This document shows, one piece after another, positions 1 to 7,405 of a stretch of 12,599 nt of DNA. Position 1 is the stretch's first letter. Each line of letters begins with the position of its first letter. The stretch covers positions 1 to 12,599 of the forward strand of contig JBEAPR010000036.1 of assembly GCA_041164265.1 (NCBI GenBank). The letters run 5' to 3'. Below the pieces are notes generated by a model. It saw only the letters and a program-made list of their open reading frames with translations. It did no database searches and had not been told where the DNA came from. Source of the stretch: CALAZP01 sp041164265. GTDB taxonomy: Bacteria; Bacteroidota; Bacteroidia; Chitinophagales; Saprospiraceae. Made by a program: the position numbers and the translations under genes.

Positions 1-713
1 CCATTGGAGTCCATCCTGACGATGTGGAATTATCTTGTTCAGGCACCTTGCTCAAACATATGGATTTAGGCAAAAAGGTCGGCTTATTAGATTTAACATT
101 AGGTGAATTAGGTACTAGAGGAACAGCTGTCATTCGAGCCGCAGAAGCAAAAGAAGCTACTCGTAGGATGGGAGTAGATTGGAGAAGAAATTTAGACATT
201 GGAGATGGCTTTTTTACTTATAGTAAGGAAAATCTGAAGAAAATTATAGCTATTATTCGGGAGGCTCAGCCGAGTATTGTATTGTGTAATGCGTTAGACG
301 ACAGGCATCCTGATCATGGGAGGGCGGCCAAATTAGAGGCAGATGCTTGCTTTTACTCAGGATTGGCAAAAATTGAAACGGTGGACGAATCTGGTGCTCC
401 ACAAGATAGATGGAGGCCGGATGCAGTTTATCACTACATACAAGATCACAACCTAGTTCCCGATTTTGTGGTGGATATCAGCGGTTATATAGAAAAAAAG
501 ATGGAAGTAGTGGCTGCTTTTAAATCTCAGTTTAACGCAGAATCCACCCCTGAATTTGCACAAGAATTAGACTCTCCGATTTCAGGCCGTGATTTTATGG
601 ACTTTTTAGTAGCTAAAGCTAGAAGCTATGGGCGTTCTGCAGGCTTTGAATTTGCAGAAGCCTTCAATGCAGCCCGTACAGTTGGGGTTAAAAATCTTTT
701 TGATTTGGCCTAA
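1..713 (+). CDS. bshB1: Bacillithiol biosynthesis deacetylase BshB1 (5' end outside window)
   Basis: Zinc-dependent LmbE/PIG-L family de-N-acetylase that removes the acetyl group from GlcNAc-malate in bacillithiol synthesis in the cytoplasm. The reading frame is open from base 1, and its first residues read AIGVHPDDVELSCSGTL, the family's N-terminal zinc motif HPDD near bases 12-23. The true start therefore lies only a few codons upstream of the window. A GTG at 24 is internal to this motif and is not the start. A second family motif, DDRHPDHG, lies near 300-317, and residues such as GELGTRGT and RRMGVDWR are typical of the Bacteroidota/Firmicutes BshB1 group rather than of MshB. About 237 residues are present, close to the full family length. 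It ends in TAA at 711-713 and overlaps the convergent methyltransferase gene by 26 nt. The product name is confident from family recognition; activity on GlcNAc-Mal is inferred. Confidence 0.9.
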   Translation, partial: IGVHPDDVELSCSGTLLKHMDLGKKVGLLDLTLGELGTRGTAVIRAAEAKEATRRMGVDWRRNLDIGDGFFTYSKENLKKIIAIIREAQPSIVLCNALDDRHPDHGRAAKLEADACFYSGLAKIETVDESGAPQDRWRPDAVYHYIQDHNLVPDFVVDISGYIEKKMEVVAAFKSQFNAESTPEFAQELDSPISGRDFMDFLVAKARSYGRSAGFEFAEAFNAARTVGVKNLFDLA

Positions 714-1845
714 TTTTTTTGCTCCCTGCGTACATATCAAACCGTTGAAATTTACATTCTAAAGGGCCATTAAATAAGGTTTTTTTTGCCGAAGGCTTTA
801 ATCCTAAATTTTTTAGTCCTTCGGGGTTCGATGAAATTATCCAAGCGCTCCAATCCGTATACTCCTGTTTGAGGGTATCTCCCAGTTTTTTGTAATAGCT
901 GATGGTATCGGTTAGTTCCATTCTCTCATCATAAGGAGGGTTGGTCATAATGACTCCACGGTCTGCAATTTTAGGCATTTTAAAAAAATCTCCTTTTTCT
1001 ATGATAATATTTTGGTATAGTTCTGCTGCTAAGCAATTTTTGCCAGCGGCGCTAACCCCTTTATTGTTGATATCTCTGCCGATAATGTCAAAGTGGGAGG
1101 TAGCCTTTATTTTTTCGTTATTCTCCTTTAGTACTTTTTCCCAAAGGGATGTATCAAAATCTTTCCATTGCATAAATCCAAAAGACGGTCGCAAGTATAA
1201 AGGCGGCCTGTTCAATGCTAAGGAAGCAGCTTCTATGACCAACGTGCCTGAACCACACATGGGGTCCAGGAAAGGTAATTCACCATTCCAACCACTGATT
1301 AGAATCATTCCAGCTGCCAGGACCTCATTGATTGGGGCGGCTACAGTTAGATTGCGATAACCTCTTTTGTGAAGGGAATTTCCAGAGCTGTCTAGTGAAA
1401 GGGTAACTTTATTTTTGAAAATATGGAGGTTGATTTTAACATCGGGATTTCGGGTATCGACGGAGGGCCGAATTCCTTTATCCTTTCTAATGCGGTCTGC
1501 GATGGCATCTTTAAGCATTAAGGCTGGATAATTAGAATGTCGAAAAAGATCTGAATTAATTGCAGCATCAATAGCGAATGTCATAGAAGGATTTAGATAA
1601 GTATTCCAATCAAAATCATAGGAATGCTGGTATAATGCCTTCGGATGGGTAATTTCAAATTCTGCAAAAGGGACTAGAATTCTCAATGCCGATCTCAACA
1701 AATAGTTGGATTGGTATAATAATTCGAGATGACCTTCGTATTTAACAGCCCTATTTATTAATTCAATCTGCTGCCCTCCTATGTTTTCAATTTCTTTTGC
1801 AAGTACTTCTTCAAGTCCTGCAAAGGTTTTTGCTATGATCTTCAA
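688..1845 (-). CDS. THUMP-domain class I SAM-dependent RNA methyltransferase (RlmL N-terminal/YpsC-like)
   Basis: Predicted N2-guanine RNA methyltransferase acting on ribosomal RNA, 385 residues. The N-terminal part (about 1-60) is a ferredoxin-like segment and about 60-155 a THUMP RNA-binding domain. The catalytic domain follows, with SAM-binding motif I DPMCGSG at 194-200 and catalytic motif IV TNPPYDER at 301-308; the NPPY form is typical of amino-group (N2-G or N6-A) methylation. The length matches the single-domain RlmL/YpsC-like proteins, not the long fused RlmL/RlmK of E. coli. Target base (the equivalent of 23S G2445) is inferred from family only, so no symbol is given. It lies 29 nt downstream of the htrA-like gene on the same strand and is probably cotranscribed with it. 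Its 3' end overlaps bshB1 tail to tail. Confidence 0.88.
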   Translation of the reverse strand: MKIIAKTFAGLEEVLAKEIENIGGQQIELINRAVKYEGHLELLYQSNYLLRSALRILVPFAEFEITHPKALYQHSYDFDWNTYLNPSMTFAIDAAINSDLFRHSNYPALMLKDAIADRIRKDKGIRPSVDTRNPDVKINLHIFKNKVTLSLDSSGNSLHKRGYRNLTVAAPINEVLAAGMILISGWNGELPFLDPMCGSGTLVIEAASLALNRPPLYLRPSFGFMQWKDFDTSLWEKVLKENNEKIKATSHFDIIGRDINNKGVSAAGKNCLAAELYQNIIIEKGDFFKMPKIADRGVIMTNPPYDERMELTDTISYYKKLGDTLKQEYTDWSAWIISSNPEGLKNLGLKPSAKKTLFNGPLECKFQRFDMYAGSKKIRPNQKDF

Positions 1846-1874
1846 TGTTCAATGGTTTTTCGTTAGGGTGAAAA

Positions 1875-3296
1875 TTATAGACTTTCCCCTATAGTGAAAT
1901 TATAAAAATAGGACTCTTCGAATTCTTCATAAATTCCCTCTAGAACTATTTCCTTGTTAGATTTTTTAAGGGTCTTCAAAAAGGTAGAAATGTCTGCAAT
2001 AGGCATATCATTGATTTTGGTGATGATAAAACCAGGATCCATATTGGTTTGATCGATTAAACTATTTCTGTATATGGAATACACACGAACTCCGGAAGTA
2101 TTCAATCTTTTTTGTTCTATAGCAGTTAATTCTCTGATTTCAAAGCCTATATCCATGAGGAGTTTGTCGTCTACTGCATTGATTAAGGTAGTGGTGTTAC
2201 TTTTATTTTTCAGTATGACCTGAGCAGAATCCAATTGTCCATTTCTATAATATCCTACCATCACTTGATTACCAGGTCTCAGTCTTCCTATTTGCTCTTG
2301 CATTTTGGGTAAAGTAGGTGTCTGTATTCCATTTACACTTATAATGACATCATTTTTTTTCAATCCAGCATCATCAGCTCCGCTTCCAGATCCTACTTGA
2401 GTAATAAGTACTCCAGCAACTTCTTTCAGTTGTAGTTCATCCGCTACCTTTGGGGTTATTTCATCAATAAAAACTCCTAACAATCCCCTTTGAACAATAC
2501 CATATTCGGTGAGATCAGCAATAACTTTGGCAACCAAATTGGAGGGAATGGCAAAAGAATAACCTTCATAGCGACCGGATTGGGTGATTATGGCTGTATT
2601 GATACCTATGAGTTCTCCTATTGCGTTAACCAACGCTCCTCCACTATTTCCAGGATTCACTGCTGCATCGGTTTGGATAAAAGATTCAATACGATCTTGC
2701 CCTTCAAGAATATCAATACTTCTCCCTTTAGCACTAATGATACCTGCTGTTACGGTGGATTCTAAATTAAAGGGATTTCCCACTGCCAAAACCCACTCTC
2801 CAATTCCTGCTAAGTCTGAATTTCCGAAAAGGGCAATGGGAAGATTCTCTTCCTTTATTTTAATTAATGCTAAATCGGTTGTCTTATCAATTCCAATGAT
2901 TTCTCCTATATATTTTCTCTTATTAGCAAGGGTGATTTCCAATTGATCTGCACCCAATACCACATGTCTATTGGTTACGATATATCCATCAGGTGAGACG
3001 ATTACTCCAGAACCGGTGGCACCCATTTTTCGATTTCGATTCCATCGATTACTGGAGCCAATTACTTTAATCGCTCGAACATTAACAACTGCTGGTGTTA
3101 TTTTTTCAGCTGCTCCTTTGAAATCTTCAGCACTACTCAATGATTGATTTTGAAACCGGTATTGGGCAGGTACAGAGCTGGTAAATGATTCTCGAATAAC
3201 GACCCGAGCAGGGGGTATGAAATGATGATAAATCAGCACGGTCAATGCTGATGAAACTATGGAACTTATAATAATTATACTGATGATCCGCTTCAA
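1875..3296 (-). CDS. HtrA/DegP-like trypsin-type serine protease with PDZ domains
   Basis: Envelope quality-control protease of the HtrA family, 473 residues. Residues 4-23 form a hydrophobic signal anchor or signal peptide, so the protein faces the periplasm. The trypsin-like domain (about 60-265) shows the full triad: His111 in TNRHVV, Asp141 in TDLALIKI and Ser218 in NPGNSGGAL. A PDZ domain follows at about 270-365, and a more diverged second PDZ-like segment occupies about 378-465 (PGFIITKINDMPI). This order, protease-PDZ-PDZ, is the DegP/DegQ layout. The gene starts with ATG and is transcribed divergently from the small ORF at 3354, with 57 nt between the starts; the RNA methyltransferase follows on the same strand. 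It would degrade or hold misfolded exported proteins. Which of DegP, DegQ or DegS it corresponds to cannot be settled from sequence. Confidence 0.92.
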   Translation of the reverse strand: MKRIISIIIISSIVSSALTVLIYHHFIPPARVVIRESFTSSVPAQYRFQNQSLSSAEDFKGAAEKITPAVVNVRAIKVIGSSNRWNRNRKMGATGSGVIVSPDGYIVTNRHVVLGADQLEITLANKRKYIGEIIGIDKTTDLALIKIKEENLPIALFGNSDLAGIGEWVLAVGNPFNLESTVTAGIISAKGRSIDILEGQDRIESFIQTDAAVNPGNSGGALVNAIGELIGINTAIITQSGRYEGYSFAIPSNLVAKVIADLTEYGIVQRGLLGVFIDEITPKVADELQLKEVAGVLITQVGSGSGADDAGLKKNDVIISVNGIQTPTLPKMQEQIGRLRPGNQVMVGYYRNGQLDSAQVILKNKSNTTTLINAVDDKLLMDIGFEIRELTAIEQKRLNTSGVRVYSIYRNSLIDQTNMDPGFIITKINDMPIADISTFLKTLKKSNKEIVLEGIYEEFEESYFYNFTIGESL

Positions 3297-3353
3297 AATG
3301 ATTAATTTTCGACTCTATTCAATATAGGATTAATTGTATAAAGTACCAAATAA

Positions 3354-3533
3354 ATGAAAGAGCAAAGGGAATCCTTGAGTGGCAACATCTGGGGTTGGAA
3401 ATTTTCTATTTACGGACTTGTTTTGATTTTAATTCTGCTGGGACTAATGATTTATCGCCATATTTCTTTGGGTGTTCCCTTTGGATCTCCTGATAAAGCC
3501 GTTGATTCCAGTGAAATAATTAGCAACCAATAA
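3354..3533 (+). CDS. Small single-pass membrane protein of unknown function
   Basis: A 59-codon ORF read directly from the sequence, starting with ATG at 3354 and ending with TAA at 3531. It begins MKEQRESLSGNIWGWKFSIY, continues with a strongly hydrophobic helix at about residues 17-34 (leucine/isoleucine-rich, ending IYRH), and closes with a polar tail (PDKAVDSSEIISNQ). Charge distribution suggests one inner-membrane helix; no enzymatic motif is visible. It stops 2 nt before the dapF start, so it is the likely first gene of the dapF-threonine aldolase operon and may be translationally coupled to dapF. I do not recognise a named family. The tight spacing, helix and clean start and stop make it more likely real than chance. 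Confidence 0.7.
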   Translation: MKEQRESLSGNIWGWKFSIYGLVLILILLGLMIYRHISLGVPFGSPDKAVDSSEIISNQ

Positions 3534-3535
3534 CT

Positions 3536-4372
3536 ATGGAAAACATACCTTTTTATAAATACCATGGTGCTGGAAATAATTTTGTTATCATAGACGGCAG
3601 GTCGATCCCTTCGGGAAAAGTATTAGATGAAAAATGGGTGGCTTGGGTGTGCGATCCACATTTTGGGGTGGGTGCAGATGGATTTATGGTACTGCGCTCC
3701 TCAGAAAAAGTACATTTTGTCATGGACTATTACAATGCAGATGGAAAGTTAGGAAGTATGTGTGGTAATGGAGGAAGATGCATAGCCTCTTTTTCAAAGT
3801 ATCTTCAAATTGGTAATAAAGAAGTGGTCTTTGAAGCAGCCGATGGATTGCATAAGGCTATATTTCAAAATAATGGGGAGGTCGCTCTTGAAATGATTGA
3901 TGTGAACAAAATTGAACCCCTATTAGAAGGTATTTTCCTCGATACAGGTTCCCCTCACCTAGTGCTTTGGGTGAATGATCTCATGAATTTTCCAGTTTAC
4001 CAAAGAGGTAAAGAATTCAGGAATAGTTTAATCTTCCAGCCTGGCGGAACAAATGTTAACTTCGTTGAGGAAAAGACTGGAAAGGTAACGGTTAGAACTT
4101 TTGAGAGAGGAGTAGAAAAGGAAACTCTGGCTTGTGGAACAGGTGTTACTGCAGTAGCCTTGGCCACAGCCTTTAAGAGGAATAAATTAGGAGCTGGAGA
4201 AACTATAATCCAAGCTATGGGAGGGCAATTGACCGTGAAGTATAGACAAATCAGATTAGGGATTTTTGAGGATATATGGTTAACAGGGCCAGCTCAATTT
4301 ATTTTTGAGGGAACCATCTCATTGGAAGTTCCCAATGATTATCAATCTTATAAAAATAGAGATAATGATTAA
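3536..4372 (+). CDS. dapF: Diaminopimelate epimerase
   Basis: PLP-independent racemase converting LL-2,6-diaminopimelate to the meso form, for lysine and peptidoglycan synthesis in the cytoplasm. At 278 residues it has the normal family size. Both catalytic cysteines are present in their motifs: Cys76 in NADGKLGSMCGNGGR and Cys200 in TLACGTG. The N-terminal motif FYKYHGAGNNFVIIDGR and the CDPHFGVGADG segment are classic DapF. It follows a small membrane-peptide ORF by 2 nt and overlaps the threonine aldolase start by 8 nt, indicating one transcript with coupled translation. A C-terminal extension of about 20 residues (from ISLEVPND) is slightly longer than usual and reaches into the next gene. 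Confidence 0.96.
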   Translation: MENIPFYKYHGAGNNFVIIDGRSIPSGKVLDEKWVAWVCDPHFGVGADGFMVLRSSEKVHFVMDYYNADGKLGSMCGNGGRCIASFSKYLQIGNKEVVFEAADGLHKAIFQNNGEVALEMIDVNKIEPLLEGIFLDTGSPHLVLWVNDLMNFPVYQRGKEFRNSLIFQPGGTNVNFVEEKTGKVTVRTFERGVEKETLACGTGVTAVALATAFKRNKLGAGETIIQAMGGQLTVKYRQIRLGIFEDIWLTGPAQFIFEGTISLEVPNDYQSYKNRDND

Positions 4373-5378
4373 TTTGGTTAGTGATACCATTACTACTCCT
4401 ACACCATCAATGTTGGAAGCCATGTGGTCTGCACAAGTAGGAGATGACGTATTTGGACAAGATCCTACTGTCAATGAATTAGAAAATAAGTTGGCTCAGA
4501 TGTTTGGAAAAGAAGCAGCCGTTTTTTGTCCTTCCGGAACCATGACCAATCAAATTGCAATTAAAGTCCATACGCAGCCTTTGGATGAGGTGATTTGTAA
4601 TGTCAATTCCCATATTTATCAATATGAAAGTGCTGGTTATGGATTTTTGTCTGGGATAAGTGTAAACCTACTTCCTGGGAAAAATGGAAAAATTACTGCT
4701 GATCAAATTGAGAGTGCTATTAAACCTGATTTTGATTGGCTTCCTCGGACCAGTTTAGTAGTTCTTGAAAATACTTGTAATAAAGGTGGAGGTAGTATTT
4801 ATAGACTTTCTGAAATTAGTCCAATTAAAGAATTGTGCGCAAAAAGAGGGCTACGACTTCATTTAGACGGTGCCAGATTATTTAATGCCTTGGTGGAGAC
4901 GGGGGAGACAACTGAGGAGGTAGGTCAGCTTTTTGATTCCATTTCAATATGTTTATCAAAAGGATTAGGAGCACCAATAGGTTCTGTTTTATTAGGCTCA
5001 TCAAATTTTATTCGCCAAGCGAGAAGAATCAGGAAGGTACTAGGTGGGGGCATGAGACAAGTAGGATATCTCGCAGCAGCAGGAATCTATGCCTTAGACC
5101 ATCATTTACCCAAGTTGAAAGAAGATAATGCTAGAGCTAGAATAATTGGTGAAGAACTAGCTCGACAAACTTGGGTACAAGAAGTGCGTCCCGTAGAATC
5201 CAATATTGTTATTTTTGATTTAAAAGCGGGAATTCAAGCCATGGATTGGGTGAAGAAAATGGAAAATAAGGGTCTTCAAGCTATAGCTTTTGGTCCTCAA
5301 ACCATCAGAATGGTGACTCATCTAAATTTGAATGATAGCGATATTAATCGAGTAATTGAAATCATCAAGTATTATTGA
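4365..5378 (+). CDS. ltaE: Low-specificity L-threonine aldolase (PLP-dependent)
   Basis: Cleaves L-threonine and allo-threonine to glycine and acetaldehyde; aspartate-aminotransferase-fold PLP enzyme of the beta-eliminating lyase family. The start chosen is ATG at 4365 (MINLVSDTITTPTPSML), because the family begins with the D-T-x-T-x-P-T segment a few residues in. An upstream in-frame ATG at 4305 would add 20 residues encoded within dapF and unlike the family. The product is then 337 residues, the usual size. Visible motifs are VGDDVFGQDPTVNELE at 25-40, CPSGTMTNQIA at 55-65, the PLP-stacking or ring-nitrogen region LHLDGARLFNA with Asp168, and the Schiff-base Lys199 in CLSKGLGAPIGS. It overlaps dapF by 8 nt, and its TGA stop overlaps the convergent nuclease gene by 7 nt. 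Confidence 0.93.
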   Translation: MINLVSDTITTPTPSMLEAMWSAQVGDDVFGQDPTVNELENKLAQMFGKEAAVFCPSGTMTNQIAIKVHTQPLDEVICNVNSHIYQYESAGYGFLSGISVNLLPGKNGKITADQIESAIKPDFDWLPRTSLVVLENTCNKGGGSIYRLSEISPIKELCAKRGLRLHLDGARLFNALVETGETTEEVGQLFDSISICLSKGLGAPIGSVLLGSSNFIRQARRIRKVLGGGMRQVGYLAAAGIYALDHHLPKLKEDNARARIIGEELARQTWVQEVRPVESNIVIFDLKAGIQAMDWVKKMENKGLQAIAFGPQTIRMVTHLNLNDSDINRVIEIIKYY

Positions 5379-5959
5379 TTTTCTTTCCTTCGATTCAGCT
5401 CATCCCTTATTTCAGCTGCCTTCTCATAATCCTCTTCCGCTAAGACCTCTTCCAACAAACTGGATAGTTTGTCAAGGGACAACTTTGAAAGAGATTTGGG
5501 TTGTTTTTCTTTAGGAGTTTCCTCTGAGGTGGATGGAGATTCTCCAGTATCTTCTAAGATAATTCCAGCTGAATCGAGTATGAAGTCGAAAGTATATATT
5601 GGACAACTGAATCTAACTGCTAATGCTAAGGCATCAGAAGTTCTGGAGTCAATTTCAATCACTTCGCCTTCTTTTTCGCAAATTAATTTGGCATAAAAAA
5701 TTCCATCCAATAAATTATTGATTACGATTTCTTTCAAAGTGATTGAAAATAAGGATAGTGTATTTTTAAATAAATCATGAGTCAATGGTCTATTTGGAGT
5801 CATCCCTTCCATTGAAACTGCTATGGCTTGTGCTTCGAAACTACCTATAACGATAGGTAGTCTTCTATTTCCTTCAATTTCACCAAGTACTACAGCATAA
5901 TTATGAGATTGTGTTACACTATGTGATAAGGCTACAATCTCAAGAGCAAGTTTTTTCAT
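5372..5959 (-). CDS. Bifunctional nuclease (DUF151/BFN) domain protein with C-terminal UVR motif
   Basis: 195 residues. The first 135 residues form a DUF151/BFN domain: LPIVIGSFEAQAIA at 34-47, RPLTHDLFKN at 57-66 and IDSRTSDALALAVR at 103-116 are family hallmarks. Plant homologues (BBD/BFN1 type) have RNase and DNase activity and a thermotoga crystal structure is known; the physiological role in bacteria is not established. After a low-complexity linker rich in Ser/Glu/Pro/Lys (about 138-160), residues 162-191 form a UVR (UvrB/UvrC) helical hairpin with EEDYEKAAEIRDEL, a protein-contact module. This two-part design is common in Bacteroidota. It lies 72 nt downstream of mazG on the same strand and may also have its own promoter at 6007-6014. 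It overlaps the threonine aldolase gene tail to tail by 7 nt. Confidence 0.88.
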   Translation of the reverse strand: MKKLALEIVALSHSVTQSHNYAVVLGEIEGNRRLPIVIGSFEAQAIAVSMEGMTPNRPLTHDLFKNTLSLFSITLKEIVINNLLDGIFYAKLICEKEGEVIEIDSRTSDALALAVRFSCPIYTFDFILDSAGIILEDTGESPSTSEETPKEKQPKSLSKLSLDKLSSLLEEVLAEEDYEKAAEIRDELNRRKENQ

Positions 5960-6006
5960 TAATCAAAAAAGTATATTTCTGTATCTTTTAACAAGACCAT
6001 TTAGTT

Positions 6007-6014
6007 CAAAGTTA
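6007..6014 (-). promoter_or_regulatory. Candidate -7 promoter element upstream of the bifunctional nuclease gene
   Basis: On the minus strand the bases read TAACTTTG, an exact match to the Bacteroidota -7 consensus TAnnTTTG, about 48 nt before the ATG at 5959. No convincing TTTG -33 element is seen about 20 bases further upstream, so this is a moderate call; the gene could equally be read from mazG. Confidence 0.35.
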
Positions 6015-6031
6015 AAAATTCTTTTGTGTTT

Positions 6032-6787
6032 TCATTGTTTTTTAGCTAGTTGCCATAAAACTTCCATCTCTTCCAAAGTCATTTCAAAGATAGGTTTATC
6101 CGAATGGGTTTCGATAAACTCAAATCTTTTTTTAAATTTTTTATTAATTCTCTCCAAGGCATTTTCAGGATCAATCTTTAAAAATCTCCCGTAATTGACC
6201 ATTGAAAAAAGAACATCTCCATATTCTTCTTCTATTTTTTCTTGAATATCTAAAAGAATAGCTTCCTTTAGTTCTGCTATTTCTTCTTCAACTTTTTTCC
6301 ATACCTCTTCTTTCGACTTCCATTCAAATCCAACCTGAGCAGTTTTATCCTGTAGCCGGTAGGCTTTTACTAAAGCTGGCAATCCAAGTGGCACTCCTTC
6401 TAAAACAGATTTTTTTCCTGATTGTAATTTTATTTTTTCCCAGTTACTGCTTACTTCTTGCTCATTTTCATAAAATCTTTCTCCATATATATGAGGGTGT
6501 CTTTTGATTAACTTTTCGCAAACATCATTTAGGATTTGGCTCACGTCAAATTCTCCATTTTCTTCAGCTATGATGCTGTAAAAAACCAAATGCATAAATA
6601 AATCTCCTAACTCTTCTTTTATCTCTTTGTGATCTTCATTCAGTATGGCTTCGCCTAATTCATAGGTCTCCTCTATAGTCAGCGTTCTCAGGGATTCAAA
6701 GGTTTGAGATTGATCCCACGGACATTCTTCCCGAAGGGTTTTCATAATTCTGAGCAGCCGTTTGAAGGCCTTTAATTTTTTTTCCAT
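6032..6787 (-). CDS. mazG: Nucleoside triphosphate pyrophosphohydrolase MazG
   Basis: Hydrolyses (d)NTPs to monophosphates and pyrophosphate; an all-alpha NTP-PPase of the house-cleaning type acting in the cytoplasm. At 251 residues it is the typical two-domain MazG. The N-terminal domain shows CPWDQSQTFESLRTLTIEETYE (residues 22-43), with the metal-binding EExxE at 39-43 and EExxD at 58-62 in EELGDLFMHLVF. The C-terminal domain repeats the pattern with EEEIAELKEA at 167-176 and EEEYGDVLFSMVNYGR at 186-201. The motif VGFEWKS at 152-158 and the linker GVPLGLPALVKAYRLQDKTA are family signatures. It is divergent from the NqrM-like gene, with 46 nt between the starts, and probably shares a transcript with the downstream nuclease gene. 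In E. coli MazG modulates ppGpp and toxin-antitoxin stress; no MazEF pair is visible here. Confidence 0.95.
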   Translation of the reverse strand: MEKKLKAFKRLLRIMKTLREECPWDQSQTFESLRTLTIEETYELGEAILNEDHKEIKEELGDLFMHLVFYSIIAEENGEFDVSQILNDVCEKLIKRHPHIYGERFYENEQEVSSNWEKIKLQSGKKSVLEGVPLGLPALVKAYRLQDKTAQVGFEWKSKEEVWKKVEEEIAELKEAILLDIQEKIEEEYGDVLFSMVNYGRFLKIDPENALERINKKFKKRFEFIETHSDKPIFEMTLEEMEVLWQLAKKQ

Positions 6788-6804
6788 ATCACAACCATTA
6801 GGGT

Positions 6805-6812
6805 TATTTTTG
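6805..6812 (+). promoter_or_regulatory. Candidate -7 promoter element for the NqrM-like gene
   Basis: The plus strand reads TATTTTTG, an exact TAnnTTTG match, in the 46-nt gap between the divergent mazG and NqrM-like starts. It would place transcription start near 6817-6819 and leave a very short leader before the ATG at 6834. No clear TTTG -33 element is visible; it would fall on the T-rich start region of mazG. Confidence 0.45.
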
Positions 6813-6833
6813 CATTTTAATAATCAAAAGTAA

Positions 6834-7043
6834 ATGGAATTTTTATACGTTTTAGCGATTGTTTTTGGATTTTTTGGAATTTCTTTTCTCCTAATTAATA
6901 TCCGCCATATCTTCACTGGAAATGAATTCAGAGGAACTTGTGCAACCAATAATCCAATGCTAAAAAACAATTTAGGAGAATGCACTGTCTGCGGTAGCAA
7001 ACCAGGTGAGGAGTGCAGAGAGGAAATGCCGAAAGTTCAATAA
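6834..7043 (+). CDS. Small membrane protein with a Cys-rich tail, NqrM-like
   Basis: 69 residues. Residues 2-22 form one hydrophobic helix, followed by a short basic stretch (NIRHIFTG) and a soluble tail with four cysteines: Cys36 in FRGTCA, Cys50 and Cys53 as a C-x2-C pair in ECTVCG, and Cys61 in EECREE. This plan, one N-terminal helix then G-T/S-C plus clustered cysteines, resembles NqrM (DUF539), which is needed to mature the Fe site of the Na+-translocating NADH:quinone reductase. The similarity is by layout and partial motif, so function is inferred and no symbol is given. An alternative is a generic metal- or redox-binding membrane peptide of Bacteroidota. It has its own candidate promoter just upstream and overlaps the convergent CoA-binding gene by 7 nt. 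Confidence 0.75.
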   Translation: MEFLYVLAIVFGFFGISFLLINIRHIFTGNEFRGTCATNNPMLKNNLGECTVCGSKPGEECREEMPKVQ

Positions 7044-7405
7044 TTTTTTAGAGATAGCATTACCAAGGTACAAGCAAAAAGAGTCTCAATTCCACGTTGT
7101 TCCAGCTCTTGAGCAAAGGCCTTATTTTCTGTTCCAGGATTAAAAATAACTCGTTTTGGTTTTATTTGAATAATGTATGCGCGGTAATCTTCTTGAGCAA
7201 CAGGATTCAAATAAAGGGTAACCGTATCTAAGTTTTCTATTTGATCTGGAAGTTGATTGAGTATAGGTATTCCGTCCACATTACCTTTCCTAATTCCGAA
7301 TGGAATAACTTCATGTTGATTTTTAGCCAATCGAGCAACTGCCTGAAAAGCTGCTCGATCGGGATTGGGGGAAGCGCCTAAAACTAAGGTTTTTTTTGAG
7401 TGCAT
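7037..7405 (-). CDS. CoA-binding domain protein (YccU-like)
   Basis: 122-residue Rossmann-fold protein of the CoA_binding_2 family, related to the N-terminal part of succinyl-CoA synthetase alpha. The nucleotide-binding loop is LVLGASPNPDRAAF at 7-20, and the later family motifs LYLNPVAQ at 64-71 and RVIFNPGTEN at 85-94 are present. The start chosen is ATG at 7405, which overlaps the pdhC stop by one base as TGATG, a translational coupling arrangement. An in-frame TTG one codon earlier (7408) is less likely. The physiological substrate of this family is unknown, so coupling to the pyruvate dehydrogenase E2 gene, whose product is acetyl-CoA, is suggestive only. Confidence 0.88.
   Translation of the reverse strand: MHSKKTLVLGASPNPDRAAFQAVARLAKNQHEVIPFGIRKGNVDGIPILNQLPDQIENLDTVTLYLNPVAQEDYRAYIIQIKPKRVIFNPGTENKAFAQELEQRGIETLFACTLVMLSLKNY

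Noticed and set aside
691..720. T-run after the bshB1 stop as an intrinsic terminator.
   Set aside because: Only a weak AT-rich 5-bp stem (AAATC/GATTT) can be drawn and it is separated from the T-run; the region also codes for the end of the convergent methyltransferase.
2490..2946. Plus-strand ORFs across the HtrA gene.
   Set aside because: They are antisense to the conserved protease domain and their translations show no family features; the same holds for antisense ORFs in the methyltransferase (941-1360), pdhC (7532-8323), nuclease (5469-5696) and GT2 genes (9405-9671, 10596-10868).
3297..3353. Promoters in the 57-nt gap between htrA and the small ORF.
   Set aside because: The minus strand offers only TATATTGA with a TTTG 20 nt upstream, which misses the TAnnTTTG pattern, and the plus strand has no match; a promoter must be nearby but cannot be placed.
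4305..4364. Longer start for the threonine aldolase at ATG 4305.
   Set aside because: The extra 20 residues lie inside dapF coding sequence and do not resemble the family N-terminus, while ATG 4365 gives the standard start.
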